This document shows positions 14,613 to 21,539 of a DNA stretch of 28,627 nucleotides, in pieces (position 1 is the first letter of the stretch; each line of letters begins with the position of its first letter). Below the pieces are notes generated by a model. The model saw nothing but the letters and a program-made list of their open reading frames with translations, made no database searches and was not told the origin of the DNA. Made by a program: the position numbers and the translations under genes. This DNA comes from an uncultured Candidatus Melainabacteria bacterium (GTDB lineage: Bacteria > Cyanobacteriota > Vampirovibrionia > Gastranaerophilales > Gastranaerophilaceae): contig CAKUZO010000018.1 in assembly GCA_934717895.1 (NCBI GenBank), positions 1-28,627 of the forward strand, in the 5' to 3' direction.

Positions 14613-15437
14613 ATGAACCAGAAACAAAGACATTTTAACAAGTTAATAAAAAAGTTTATAAAGAAAGGTTTAAAATACAACTACCAAAAAAGTAACTTTG
14701 AAAAAGCTATACAAATGTTTGATAAGGCTATAGAACTAAATCCCAATAATGCCAATGCTTATAAGTACAGAGGGGATGTTTATATGATTACGAATCCTGA
14801 AAAAGCAATTCAAGACTACACAAAAGCAGTTGAATTAAAACCAAACTATATTAGTGCATATTATTCTAGAGCTATTATATATTCTTGTCCTTTTTGTAAT
14901 GTACCTTTATCTAAAGAAATTGAAGATTATTTAACAATAATAAATTATAATAAAAATTTTTGTAAGGCTTATCAATCTCTTGGAGAACTTCTATCTGCAA
15001 ATAAATATTATGAGTGTGCAGATTTTATGTTTACAAAAGCTATAGAATTGAATCCCAAAATTTTTAAACATTATATGCAAAGAGGTGAAAATTATCTTGC
15101 ACTGCAGAAATATGAAAAGGCTATAAAAGATTTTAATACTGCATTAGAAGTTCATAATAAATATCATGTGGGGTTTAACATAAAAGATTGGGTATATCTC
15201 TCTTTAGGTCGAACATATAATTTGCTTAAAAATTATAATAAAGCAATTGATTTTTATACAAAAGCAATAGAAGTTGTTAATAATAATGCTCCTTACTACT
15301 GGCTCATAAATGTTTATAAGTTAAGACGTGAAGCATATTTACAACTTGGCAAGAAAGAAAAAGCAGATATAGATTTAGAACTTATGAAAGAAGCAGAAAT
15401 AAATAACAAAAAAGAAGGTAATGGAATAACTTTTTAA
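14613..15437 (+). CDS. TPR-repeat protein
   Basis: Protein-protein interaction scaffold (274 aa) built of tetratricopeptide repeats. Repeats are visible at about 26-60 (FEKAIQMFDKAIELNPNNAN), 62-92 (KAIQDYTKAVELKPNYISAY), 130-155 (ADFMFTKAIELNPK), 165-190 (YEKAIKDFNTALEVH) and 205-235 (YNKAIDFYTKAIEVVNN). There is no signal peptide, so it is cytoplasmic; no enzymatic domain is attached. A GAAGG about 11 nt before the ATG is a modest ribosome binding site. The stop is 11 nt before the WG-repeat gene, so the two are almost certainly co-transcribed and may interact. Function unknown; defence, toxin or scaffold roles are all possible. Confidence 0.85.
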   Translation: MNQKQRHFNKLIKKFIKKGLKYNYQKSNFEKAIQMFDKAIELNPNNANAYKYRGDVYMITNPEKAIQDYTKAVELKPNYISAYYSRAIIYSCPFCNVPLSKEIEDYLTIINYNKNFCKAYQSLGELLSANKYYECADFMFTKAIELNPKIFKHYMQRGENYLALQKYEKAIKDFNTALEVHNKYHVGFNIKDWVYLSLGRTYNLLKNYNKAIDFYTKAIEVVNNNAPYYWLINVYKLRREAYLQLGKKEKADIDLELMKEAEINNKKEGNGITF

Positions 15438-15448
15438 GGAGATAAGCA

Positions 15449-17107
15449 ATGCAAAAAGCAATCATAAGCAAAGATTTAATAGGTGATGAAACATTATATC
15501 ATACAAAAGGCTGGTATCATTGTAAATATTTCACATTAAGGGAAGATTACTGTTATATTGAAGATGATAGTATTGTTAAAGAAGATTTGTATGTTGAGAC
15601 AATAAATACAATCCCAGACAATTACTGGAACAACTATAATATATCCTTTAACCTTGAAAATGCAAATCGTTACGCTATATTTGAATATCAATTCGTAAAA
15701 TACAGAATTCCGTATAATTTTTATATAAATATCATTGATAAAATTTATTGTGATGTTTTTGCTATGAATGAATATTCAATCGATACAAATAATTCTAAAT
15801 TAATATTTTATGATGATGATAAAATTATAGGTTGGCTGGGAAATTGCACTTTTGAAATTTTAAAAAATAATACTTTGGCAGAAGATAATGCAAACAAAGA
15901 AAATTATAAAAAAAATATTCCCCAAGATATTGAAGATAACATTATTTTCAAAGATATTACTCCTTTTTTTGACGGTATTTCAAGAGTTATTTATAATGAT
16001 TTTTGTGCAAAATTAGATACAAACGGCAATATTATTCAAAAAATAAAATGTGAAGATTGTTGGTTTTACGAAGAATATACAAAAGTAAAAATAAATGGTA
16101 AATGGGGAGTGCTAGATTTATCTAATAATATAATAATTACTCCTCAATATGAGACGCTTTTTTATTTGGGAAATAATTTTTGGGAAATAAGTATTAACAA
16201 TAAAAAAGGAATCATTGATACTTTGGGAAATATTATTTTACCTACGATATATGATGAATTAGATTCCATAAATGATACTCATATTCTTGCCGTAAAAGAC
16301 TGTAAATATGGAGTTGTTGATTTCAGTGGAAAAATTATTATTCCTTTTTATTATGATGAACTTGTGTCTTTGGATATAAAAAGAAAAGATTTTTATTTCT
16401 ATGCTACAAAAAATCATACTGTGGGTGTTATTGATATAAACGACAATGTTATTATTCCATTTATTTATAAAAAACTGGTTTACTTAAACAAAAATACAAT
16501 TGCAGCAAAAATAGGGGAAAACCAATTTATCCTTATAAATGAAAAAAACGAACGGGTTTGTTCACAAATATTTGAAAACATTCATGATAATTATGACGAA
16601 ATAGATATTTATCCTGCTCAATTAAACGGTTTATGGGAATTTATTGATGAGTTTGGAAACAAAAAGATTGATTTTAAGTATACAGATGCTACAAAATTTA
16701 AGGATGGTTATTGTGATGTTTCTATTAAAAAAAATCCCAGCGGTTATAATGATTATGGTTTGATTAACAAGGAAGGGACTCTGGTTTTAGACTATCAATA
16801 TGGTATTAATTGTACATATGTAATTGATGATGATAGATTTATTGTAGAACAAGATAATGAAACATATATCGTCGATAGAAAAGGAAACGTTATTGTTGAC
16901 AATATTTATAATTGGATAATTCCTCTAAAAGGGAACAATTTTTTACCTGTCAGATTAGATGATAGTCATAAAGGATTTATAGACAGAGATGGGAAACCAT
17001 TAAAAATAAATAAAAAGACTCTTGATATTCCAATAACTCCAATCAATTATGATAACTTGTCTCTAGTAGACAAAATATCTGTATTGTTCAAGGGACAAAA
17101 GTTATAA
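15449..17107 (+). CDS. WG-repeat protein
   Basis: Protein of 552 aa made mostly of WG repeats, a beta-rich module of about 25-35 residues with a Trp/Tyr-Gly pair and an IIxPxYD element. Copies are seen at KINGKWGVLDLSNNIIITP, NNKKGIIDTLGNIILPTIYD, CKYGVVDFSGKIIIPFYYDE, HTVGVIDINDNVIIPFIYKK, NDYGLINKEGTLVLDYQY and SHKGFIDRDGKPL. The first 140 residues are different (KGWYHCKYFTLREDYCY...) and unrecognised. No signal peptide is present, so it should be cytoplasmic. AAGGAG 8 nt upstream fixes the start; it follows the TPR gene by 11 nt. WG repeats are usually assumed to bind partners or ligands; the function here is unknown. Its last codons overlap the end of an integrase fragment on the other strand. 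Confidence 0.85.
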   Translation: MQKAIISKDLIGDETLYHTKGWYHCKYFTLREDYCYIEDDSIVKEDLYVETINTIPDNYWNNYNISFNLENANRYAIFEYQFVKYRIPYNFYINIIDKIYCDVFAMNEYSIDTNNSKLIFYDDDKIIGWLGNCTFEILKNNTLAEDNANKENYKKNIPQDIEDNIIFKDITPFFDGISRVIYNDFCAKLDTNGNIIQKIKCEDCWFYEEYTKVKINGKWGVLDLSNNIIITPQYETLFYLGNNFWEISINNKKGIIDTLGNIILPTIYDELDSINDTHILAVKDCKYGVVDFSGKIIIPFYYDELVSLDIKRKDFYFYATKNHTVGVIDINDNVIIPFIYKKLVYLNKNTIAAKIGENQFILINEKNERVCSQIFENIHDNYDEIDIYPAQLNGLWEFIDEFGNKKIDFKYTDATKFKDGYCDVSIKKNPSGYNDYGLINKEGTLVLDYQYGINCTYVIDDDRFIVEQDNETYIVDRKGNVIVDNIYNWIIPLKGNNFLPVRLDDSHKGFIDRDGKPLKINKKTLDIPITPINYDNLSLVDKISVLFKGQKL

Positions 17108-17293
17108 GTCCAAACTCAAATACACATTATCCATTTCATCTTGTGTAATTCCTATGTATCTTAGAGTTACTACAGGTGATGAGTGGTTGAAAAGTTTTTG
17201 AATTAAGGTAATGTCATAGCCGTTATTATATGCGTGATAGTCAAAAGTCTTTCTGAGTGTGTAAGTTCCAATTCTTTCTTTTATTCCAATAAA
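17102..17293 (-). pseudogene. C-terminal fragment of a tyrosine integrase
   Basis: Reading 17293 to 17102 on the minus strand gives 63 codons: FIGIKERIGTYTLRKTF, then YDITLIQKLFNHSSPVVTLR, YIGITQDEMDNVYLSL and a stop. This is the end of a phage/ICE-type tyrosine recombinase: the LRKTF block (catalytic Arg, although the preceding His is Tyr here), the NHSSP His and the RYIGI nucleophile Tyr. The frame is closed by TAA just upstream and no start codon or N-terminal part exists, so it is a remnant. It shows that an element with a different integrase once ended here. Its tail overlaps the WG-repeat gene by 6 nt. Confidence 0.8.
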
Positions 17294-17333
17294 TTAGGAT
17301 AAATTAGTGAATGATACAAAATTATATTGTGTA

Positions 17334-17549
17334 TTATTCAAAATCAAACAAATCTTTGACAGGTATATCTAAGGCTTGAGCAAGTTTTGCAATCGTTTTA
17401 AGGTTTGGATATTTTTCACCACGCTCGATTTTTCCAATATATGAAATATCTACATCGGCAAGTTCCGATAATTTACTTTTAGTAAACTTTTTTGCTTCTC
17501 TTATTTCTTGTAGTTTTGTTGCAAACTGCTTGCAGATATCACTATTCAT
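17334..17549 (-). CDS. XRE-family HTH transcriptional regulator
   Basis: Single-domain DNA-binding regulator (71 aa). The helix-turn-helix is clear: FTKSKLSELADVDISYIGKI then ERGEKYPNLKTIAKLAQALD, ending IPVKDLFDFE, the typical length of Cro/C-type regulators. It is divergent from the three-nuclease operon, and the shared 124-nt region holds two palindromes (17562-17586 and 17584-17598), which suggests it regulates itself and the operon. AAGG lies only 2 nt before the ATG, closer than usual, but no other start gives a complete domain. It resembles restriction-modification controller proteins in size and placement, though no methylase is in this operon. Confidence 0.88.
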   Translation of the reverse strand: MNSDICKQFATKLQEIREAKKFTKSKLSELADVDISYIGKIERGEKYPNLKTIAKLAQALDIPVKDLFDFE

Positions 17550-17561
17550 ACCTTAATTGTG

Positions 17562-17598
17562 CTATACTCAAGACAATACAGTATAGACTTAGAGTCTA
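17562..17598. promoter_or_regulatory. Two overlapping palindromes, predicted operators
   Basis: CTATACT (17562-17568) and AGTATAG (17580-17586) form perfect 7-bp arms 11 nt apart; TAGACT (17584-17589) and AGTCTA (17593-17598) form perfect 6-bp arms 3 nt apart. They overlap by 3 nt and lie between the divergent XRE gene and nuclease operon. On the minus strand a TATACT inside them could be the -10 of the XRE gene. Confidence 0.5.
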
Positions 17599-17613
17599 GC
17601 AAATAAAAATTGT

Positions 17614-17632
17614 TACGTCAGGAAATGACATA
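17614..17632 (+). other. Small hairpin before the first nuclease gene
   Basis: TACGTCA (17614-17620), GGAAA, TGACATA (17626-17632), 6 of 7 arm positions matching. The same TACGTCA-N5-TGAC core is found in the longer hairpin at 20338-20376 before the third nuclease gene. Confidence 0.35.
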
Positions 17633-17673
17633 CACTTATGCTAAAGTATTGTTATAAACCAAAGGAGTTAATT

Positions 17674-18753
17674 ATGTCTATTAAAGAAAATGATGTAAAC
17701 TTAACAAATTCTCCAATATACAATATGTCAATGTGTTCGTTAGAAAACTTTCATACTTGTTTTTTATCTTGGTTAGGAAATAATTATAAACACGAATTCT
17801 TAGAAATTTTAACTGGCGTACATTATATTGATAAAGTTGAAATAAAAGTTGAGACACAGGTAAACTATGGCAAAAACAACATACTTGATATGTTAATTAC
17901 TGTAAAAAATGGAGATAATACAGAATATATAGTAATTGAAAATAAACTTAAGTCATTCCCGACAGAGGAACAATTAAGCAGATATCAAGAATGTTTTGTT
18001 GGTAAAAATACAAGATTTATACTTTTATCATTAGCACCAAAACTTGTGCTACATAAACCTTGGAATTATCTTGATTATTCTGACCTTGCAGAAAAAATGA
18101 AGGATAAATTTTCGTACAAAAACGATTATGACAAATATTTAATTGGAGATTATATAAATGTTGTAACTCAACTTGTAAACGCATTTCCTAAAACATCTTC
18201 ACAAAAATATGATTTTTATGAAACTAATAAACTTGATGAAATAGGTTTAAAAGACATCTATGTAAAACGGAGAACTGCCGAATTTGCAAACTATATCAAA
18301 CAAAAGTTGAATCGAACAGAATGGGGTATTGGTTTCAGTTTTCACAATAAAAAAGGGACTATTGATATTGTAAAAAGTTTTCCTAAACATGGTTTTAATA
18401 TAGGTATTCAAATTGAAAATAACCAATATCGTTATTTTATGAATATATTATGGAATGATACATCTGATAACGCAAACAAACAGCGAGAAATAATCGCAAA
18501 CCAAATTGCTATGAATAATTATTGGTTTCAAAATACTATGAATCCAGTTAAAGCCCGAACTTATGAAAATTTTTGCGGCTATGCTCCTGGATTTATATAT
18601 CGATATTTATATATTGATAAATACTTTGGTGAATACAACTTGAGCAAAGTATCTTACGACAATATTTTTGAACAAATTGAAAAAGACATAAAAAGCCTTG
18701 ATGAAAATCAACATGAAATAATAAGAATAGTTGGACAAGCTATGTCAAGATAA
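17674..18753 (+). CDS. PD-(D/E)XK nuclease-like protein 1
   Basis: Predicted nuclease (359 aa) of the PD-(D/E)XK superfamily. Residues about 20-100 hold the core: Glu24 (LENFHTCFLSWL), Asp72 (NNILDMLI), Glu89-x-Lys91 (IVIENKLKS) and the following QLSRY helix, the arrangement of PDDEXK_4-like proteins. The C-terminal half (about 200-359) is a separate domain with FNIGIQIENNQYRYFMN, shared with the third nuclease of this operon. AAAGGAG 7 nt before the ATG at 17674 fixes the start; the longer frame from 17638 has no such site. It opens an operon of five genes with short gaps and is divergent from an XRE regulator. DNA cleavage in defence is the likely job, but target and trigger are unknown. 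Confidence 0.8.
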   Translation: MSIKENDVNLTNSPIYNMSMCSLENFHTCFLSWLGNNYKHEFLEILTGVHYIDKVEIKVETQVNYGKNNILDMLITVKNGDNTEYIVIENKLKSFPTEEQLSRYQECFVGKNTRFILLSLAPKLVLHKPWNYLDYSDLAEKMKDKFSYKNDYDKYLIGDYINVVTQLVNAFPKTSSQKYDFYETNKLDEIGLKDIYVKRRTAEFANYIKQKLNRTEWGIGFSFHNKKGTIDIVKSFPKHGFNIGIQIENNQYRYFMNILWNDTSDNANKQREIIANQIAMNNYWFQNTMNPVKARTYENFCGYAPGFIYRYLYIDKYFGEYNLSKVSYDNIFEQIEKDIKSLDENQHEIIRIVGQAMSR

Positions 18754-18769
18754 GAGAAAGGAGTTAATT

Positions 18770-19069
18770 ATGGCAATTAAAGAAGCTTTGCAAAAAGGAA
18801 GTCAAGTAGCAGTTAAATTCGGGAATTCAATATCACATTTTACTGGGACCTTGATTGGTTTTACAGCCAATGCAGTATTTATCAAAAATGGCAGAAATGT
18901 TCAGATATTGGTAGAAAAAGGGGGAAGCGTTAGTAGTTGTGGTCGAAATATTTCCCTTATGAGTAATGATGACGTAATTATGTTTGGAAATAAAGTTGGC
19001 ATAAAAAGAGGTTCTACTATTCATCTTTACGACGAACAAGGCAAGCCTGCAGGTACAAGACAAGCATAA
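18770..19069 (+). CDS. Small beta-rich protein in the nuclease operon
   Basis: Protein of 99 aa, not recognised. After a short helix (AIKEALQKG) it alternates short strands and glycine turns (SQVAVKFGNSISHFTGTLIG, NAVFIKNGRNVQILVEKGG, GNKVGIKRGSTIHLYDEQG), an all-beta, possibly Sm-like or OB-like barrel. No catalytic motif, signal peptide or membrane segment. AAAGGAG 7 nt before the ATG at 18770 fixes the start; the 16 nt AAAGGAGTTAATTATG and the following ATTAAAGAA are identical to the start of nuclease 1. It lies 16 nt after nuclease 1 and 13 nt before nuclease 2, so it is part of the operon and could be a sensor, inhibitor or subunit of the nucleases. Confidence 0.7.
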   Translation: MAIKEALQKGSQVAVKFGNSISHFTGTLIGFTANAVFIKNGRNVQILVEKGGSVSSCGRNISLMSNDDVIMFGNKVGIKRGSTIHLYDEQGKPAGTRQA

Positions 19070-19082
19070 TAGAAAGGATGTT

Positions 19083-20324
19083 ATGAGTACTGATACGAAA
19101 GAAAAAATACAACAATTAGAAAAACTTTTATTGTCAGAAGATTTAGAAGAATTAAATAATGCAACTGCAAATTTCAATATCTTTAATGCTTTAAAGTTGC
19201 AAAACAATGAAATTCGTCATTCTAATTTCTTAGCTTGGCTACTTTCTCCTTTTGAAACCCATAAGCTTGGTGATTACTTTTTGAAAGAATTTCTTAAATC
19301 AGCTATTAGAGATTATTCCCTAAATGAAAAAATTAGTGTTCCATTAAGAGATATTGTATTTTACAATCTTGATGATACTGAAATCAAACGTGAATATAAA
19401 AATATAGATTTGCTCCTTATAAGCCGACAAAGGAAATTTGTTTGTATTATTGAAAACAAAATTTGGACAGATGAACATGATTGTCAGTTAGAAAAATATG
19501 CAGGAATAGTGTTTTCTGAATTCAAAGACTACAAAAAATTATACATTTATCTTTCTCCTACAAACGCAAACAATTCTCAATTAATGGAAAGAAAATGCAA
19601 TGGTACGAATGACAACGTATACTACATACCAATGAATTATGTTCAGGTGCATGATGTTATTGAAAAGACTTTGAGGTTTAAATCAAAAGTTATAAATTTA
19701 GACGTTAAGATTTTTATTGAACACTATAACAATATGCTGGAAAGGAATATTATGGGACAAACAAGCGAAGAAATTATAACCCTCTGCAGGAAAATTTACA
19801 GAGAAAATAAAGATGCTATAGACTTAATCATTGAAAATAATAACATCAAAGCAGATATTTATGATGTATTACTGGAGATTATATCTGAAAATTCTAATTG
19901 GTTACTTCAAACAAGTAATAGTAATTGGATTAGATTTATTCCCAAAAATAATAATCTAGAGAACTTGAAATTTGCAAAAAAAGATTGGGTTGATGCAGAT
20001 AACATACTAATTATTGAAATCAATAATGCTAAAAACTCTGTAATAATGGATATCGTAATAAGACAATCTGAAATAGGGTTTGAAAAACAATATCAAATTT
20101 TGTATGAAATGGCAAAAGACAAATTTGGCTATAACAAAAGTTCTAAAAAAGATACTTATATGCACGTAAAATCATTCCCTCTGATTAGTGCCATTGATTA
20201 CAACAATATTACATTACTTGGTCATGATGAACTGAAAGACTTTTTAAAAAATAAAATTTATAATTCTGGCATATTAGAAGATTTTTCACAATTCACAAAA
20301 GAACTTAACTCTAAAATAAATTAA
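19083..20324 (+). CDS. PD-(D/E)XK nuclease-like protein 2 (PDDEXK_4 type)
   Basis: Predicted nuclease (413 aa), different from the other two of the operon. Residues 30-145 match the PF14281 type pattern: FNIFNALKLQNNEIRHSNFL with Glu43, AWLLSPFETHKLGDYFLKEF, then Asp109 (KNIDLLLI), Glu124-x-Lys126 (CIIENKIWTDE) and the QLEKYA helix (Gln135). All catalytic positions are filled. The C-terminal 200 residues contain strands (NWIRFIPKNN, NSVIMDIVIRQS) of a possible sensor domain. AAAGGA before the ATG is its ribosome binding site. It follows the small protein by 13 nt. Proteins with this domain are frequent in defence islands; activity on DNA or RNA is not established by sequence alone. Confidence 0.82.
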   Translation: MSTDTKEKIQQLEKLLLSEDLEELNNATANFNIFNALKLQNNEIRHSNFLAWLLSPFETHKLGDYFLKEFLKSAIRDYSLNEKISVPLRDIVFYNLDDTEIKREYKNIDLLLISRQRKFVCIIENKIWTDEHDCQLEKYAGIVFSEFKDYKKLYIYLSPTNANNSQLMERKCNGTNDNVYYIPMNYVQVHDVIEKTLRFKSKVINLDVKIFIEHYNNMLERNIMGQTSEEIITLCRKIYRENKDAIDLIIENNNIKADIYDVLLEIISENSNWLLQTSNSNWIRFIPKNNNLENLKFAKKDWVDADNILIIEINNAKNSVIMDIVIRQSEIGFEKQYQILYEMAKDKFGYNKSSKKDTYMHVKSFPLISAIDYNNITLLGHDELKDFLKNKIYNSGILEDFSQFTKELNSKIN

Positions 20325-20337
20325 ATAAATATTTAAT

Positions 20338-20376
20338 AACTCTGTACTACGTCACAATTTGACGTGGTACGGAGTT
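20338..20376 (+). other. RNA hairpin between nuclease genes 2 and 3
   Basis: Arms 20338-20354 and 20360-20376 form a 17-bp stem with a CAATT loop. Fifteen pairs are Watson-Crick and two are U-G in the plus-strand RNA (they would be A-C in the minus strand), so the structure belongs to the operon transcript. No T run follows (ATAATAAAAC), so it is not a standard terminator; it may be an mRNA-processing or attenuation element. TATAAT at 20376-20381 could start a separate transcript for gene 3. Confidence 0.55.
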
Positions 20377-20417
20377 ATAATAAAACTATAGAAAATAAAA
20401 TTAAAGCAAGAAACAGA

Positions 20418-21539
20418 ATGAATAAAAATGAAATTTTAAAAACTATAAATAAGTTATTAAACAATGCCATGTTTAATGTTTCTTTAACATCAAGAGAACT
20501 ATTTCATACAAACTTTTGGGCTTGGATGTTGAGAAAATATCCTAATGTTTTTACACCAGTTTTTTATCCTGAGTATAACAAAAAAGACAAAATAGAAGTT
20601 TTGAGAGAATATAAAAATACTGATTTATTCCTAAAAATAGGTGATAAATCTATAATTATAGAGAATAAATTAAAATCATTGCCTGATAAAAACCAATTGG
20701 AAAGATATAATAAACAGTTTTTAAAGACAGTTGATAAGACTATTTTGGTGAGTTATTTTCCTCCTTTATTTACAAGTGGCTATGACTCATTATTATCCTA
20801 TGATTATATATTTGAAAAAATAAAAGAATGTTTTGAATCGACAAAATTAACTGTATTTGAGAATACAGATTATACTTTAATTCAATGCTATCTTGAATTT
20901 TTGAATTTATTAAATCAGCTTTTGCACAGCATTGATTTTGATTCAAACGATAAAATCGGAGAGTTGTGGGCAATTATTAGAGATAAAGAAATTCAAGAAA
21001 AGTTAAAAGCTATAAATTTTGGAAAAACATTTGAGAGAGCATTTATGATAAAACTAACAAGATGGATTCTTTGTGATTTTCCCAATTATCAATCAATAGA
21101 TACTATAAACATTGGTTGCGGACGTGATTTAAAAGTTTATAGTGATATGTTATTTTATTTTCAAGGTGCTTGGGATAAAGAAGAAAGTAAAAGGCAAGAT
21201 TTGTGTTATTTGGGTGTAAGTTTGTGGGGAAACGAATATCGATATTACGCAGGGTTGTACAAAGCTCAATGTGGTATTTTTGCACCTAAAAACGGTAGAG
21301 CTGACACAGAAAATAAGACCGCAGGTTTCAAATATTTGTCGGAAAATTATGGATGGTTTTTTAACCAAGAAAATACGTGTAAATGGAATGGTTACAGTTA
21401 TGAAAAAGAAATGTACCTATACAAAAAGATAGATCTCTCAAATTTAACAGTTAAAGAATTAGCAGAGAAAGCAATTAAATACTTAAGTTTGATATACTTT
21501 TATTTAAAGCCAATGAAAGAGAATTTATGTCCAGATTAA
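20418..21539 (+). CDS. PD-(D/E)XK nuclease-like protein 3, paralogue of protein 1
   Basis: Predicted nuclease (373 aa). The core has Glu27 (SRELFHTNFWAWML), Asp69 (YKNTDLFL), Glu82-x-Lys84 (IIIENKLKS) and QLERY. The block IENKLKS-x-P-x3-QL-x-RY is shared with nuclease 1, and the C-terminal domain has the matching CYLGVSLWGNEYRYYAGL, so the two are paralogues with the same two-domain layout. The start at 20418 (MNKNEILK) was preferred to a GTG at 20364, which lies inside the hairpin; neither has a strong ribosome binding site. It follows nuclease 2 by 93 nt and overlaps the WYL regulator by 13 nt. Function is inferred as DNA cleavage in defence. Confidence 0.78.
   Translation: MNKNEILKTINKLLNNAMFNVSLTSRELFHTNFWAWMLRKYPNVFTPVFYPEYNKKDKIEVLREYKNTDLFLKIGDKSIIIENKLKSLPDKNQLERYNKQFLKTVDKTILVSYFPPLFTSGYDSLLSYDYIFEKIKECFESTKLTVFENTDYTLIQCYLEFLNLLNQLLHSIDFDSNDKIGELWAIIRDKEIQEKLKAINFGKTFERAFMIKLTRWILCDFPNYQSIDTINIGCGRDLKVYSDMLFYFQGAWDKEESKRQDLCYLGVSLWGNEYRYYAGLYKAQCGIFAPKNGRADTENKTAGFKYLSENYGWFFNQENTCKWNGYSYEKEMYLYKKIDLSNLTVKELAEKAIKYLSLIYFYLKPMKENLCPD

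Noticed and set aside
20364..20417. GTG start extending nuclease 3 by 18 residues
   Set aside because: The GTG lies inside the 17-bp hairpin and a possible -10 follows it; the extra residues are not shared with the paralogue.
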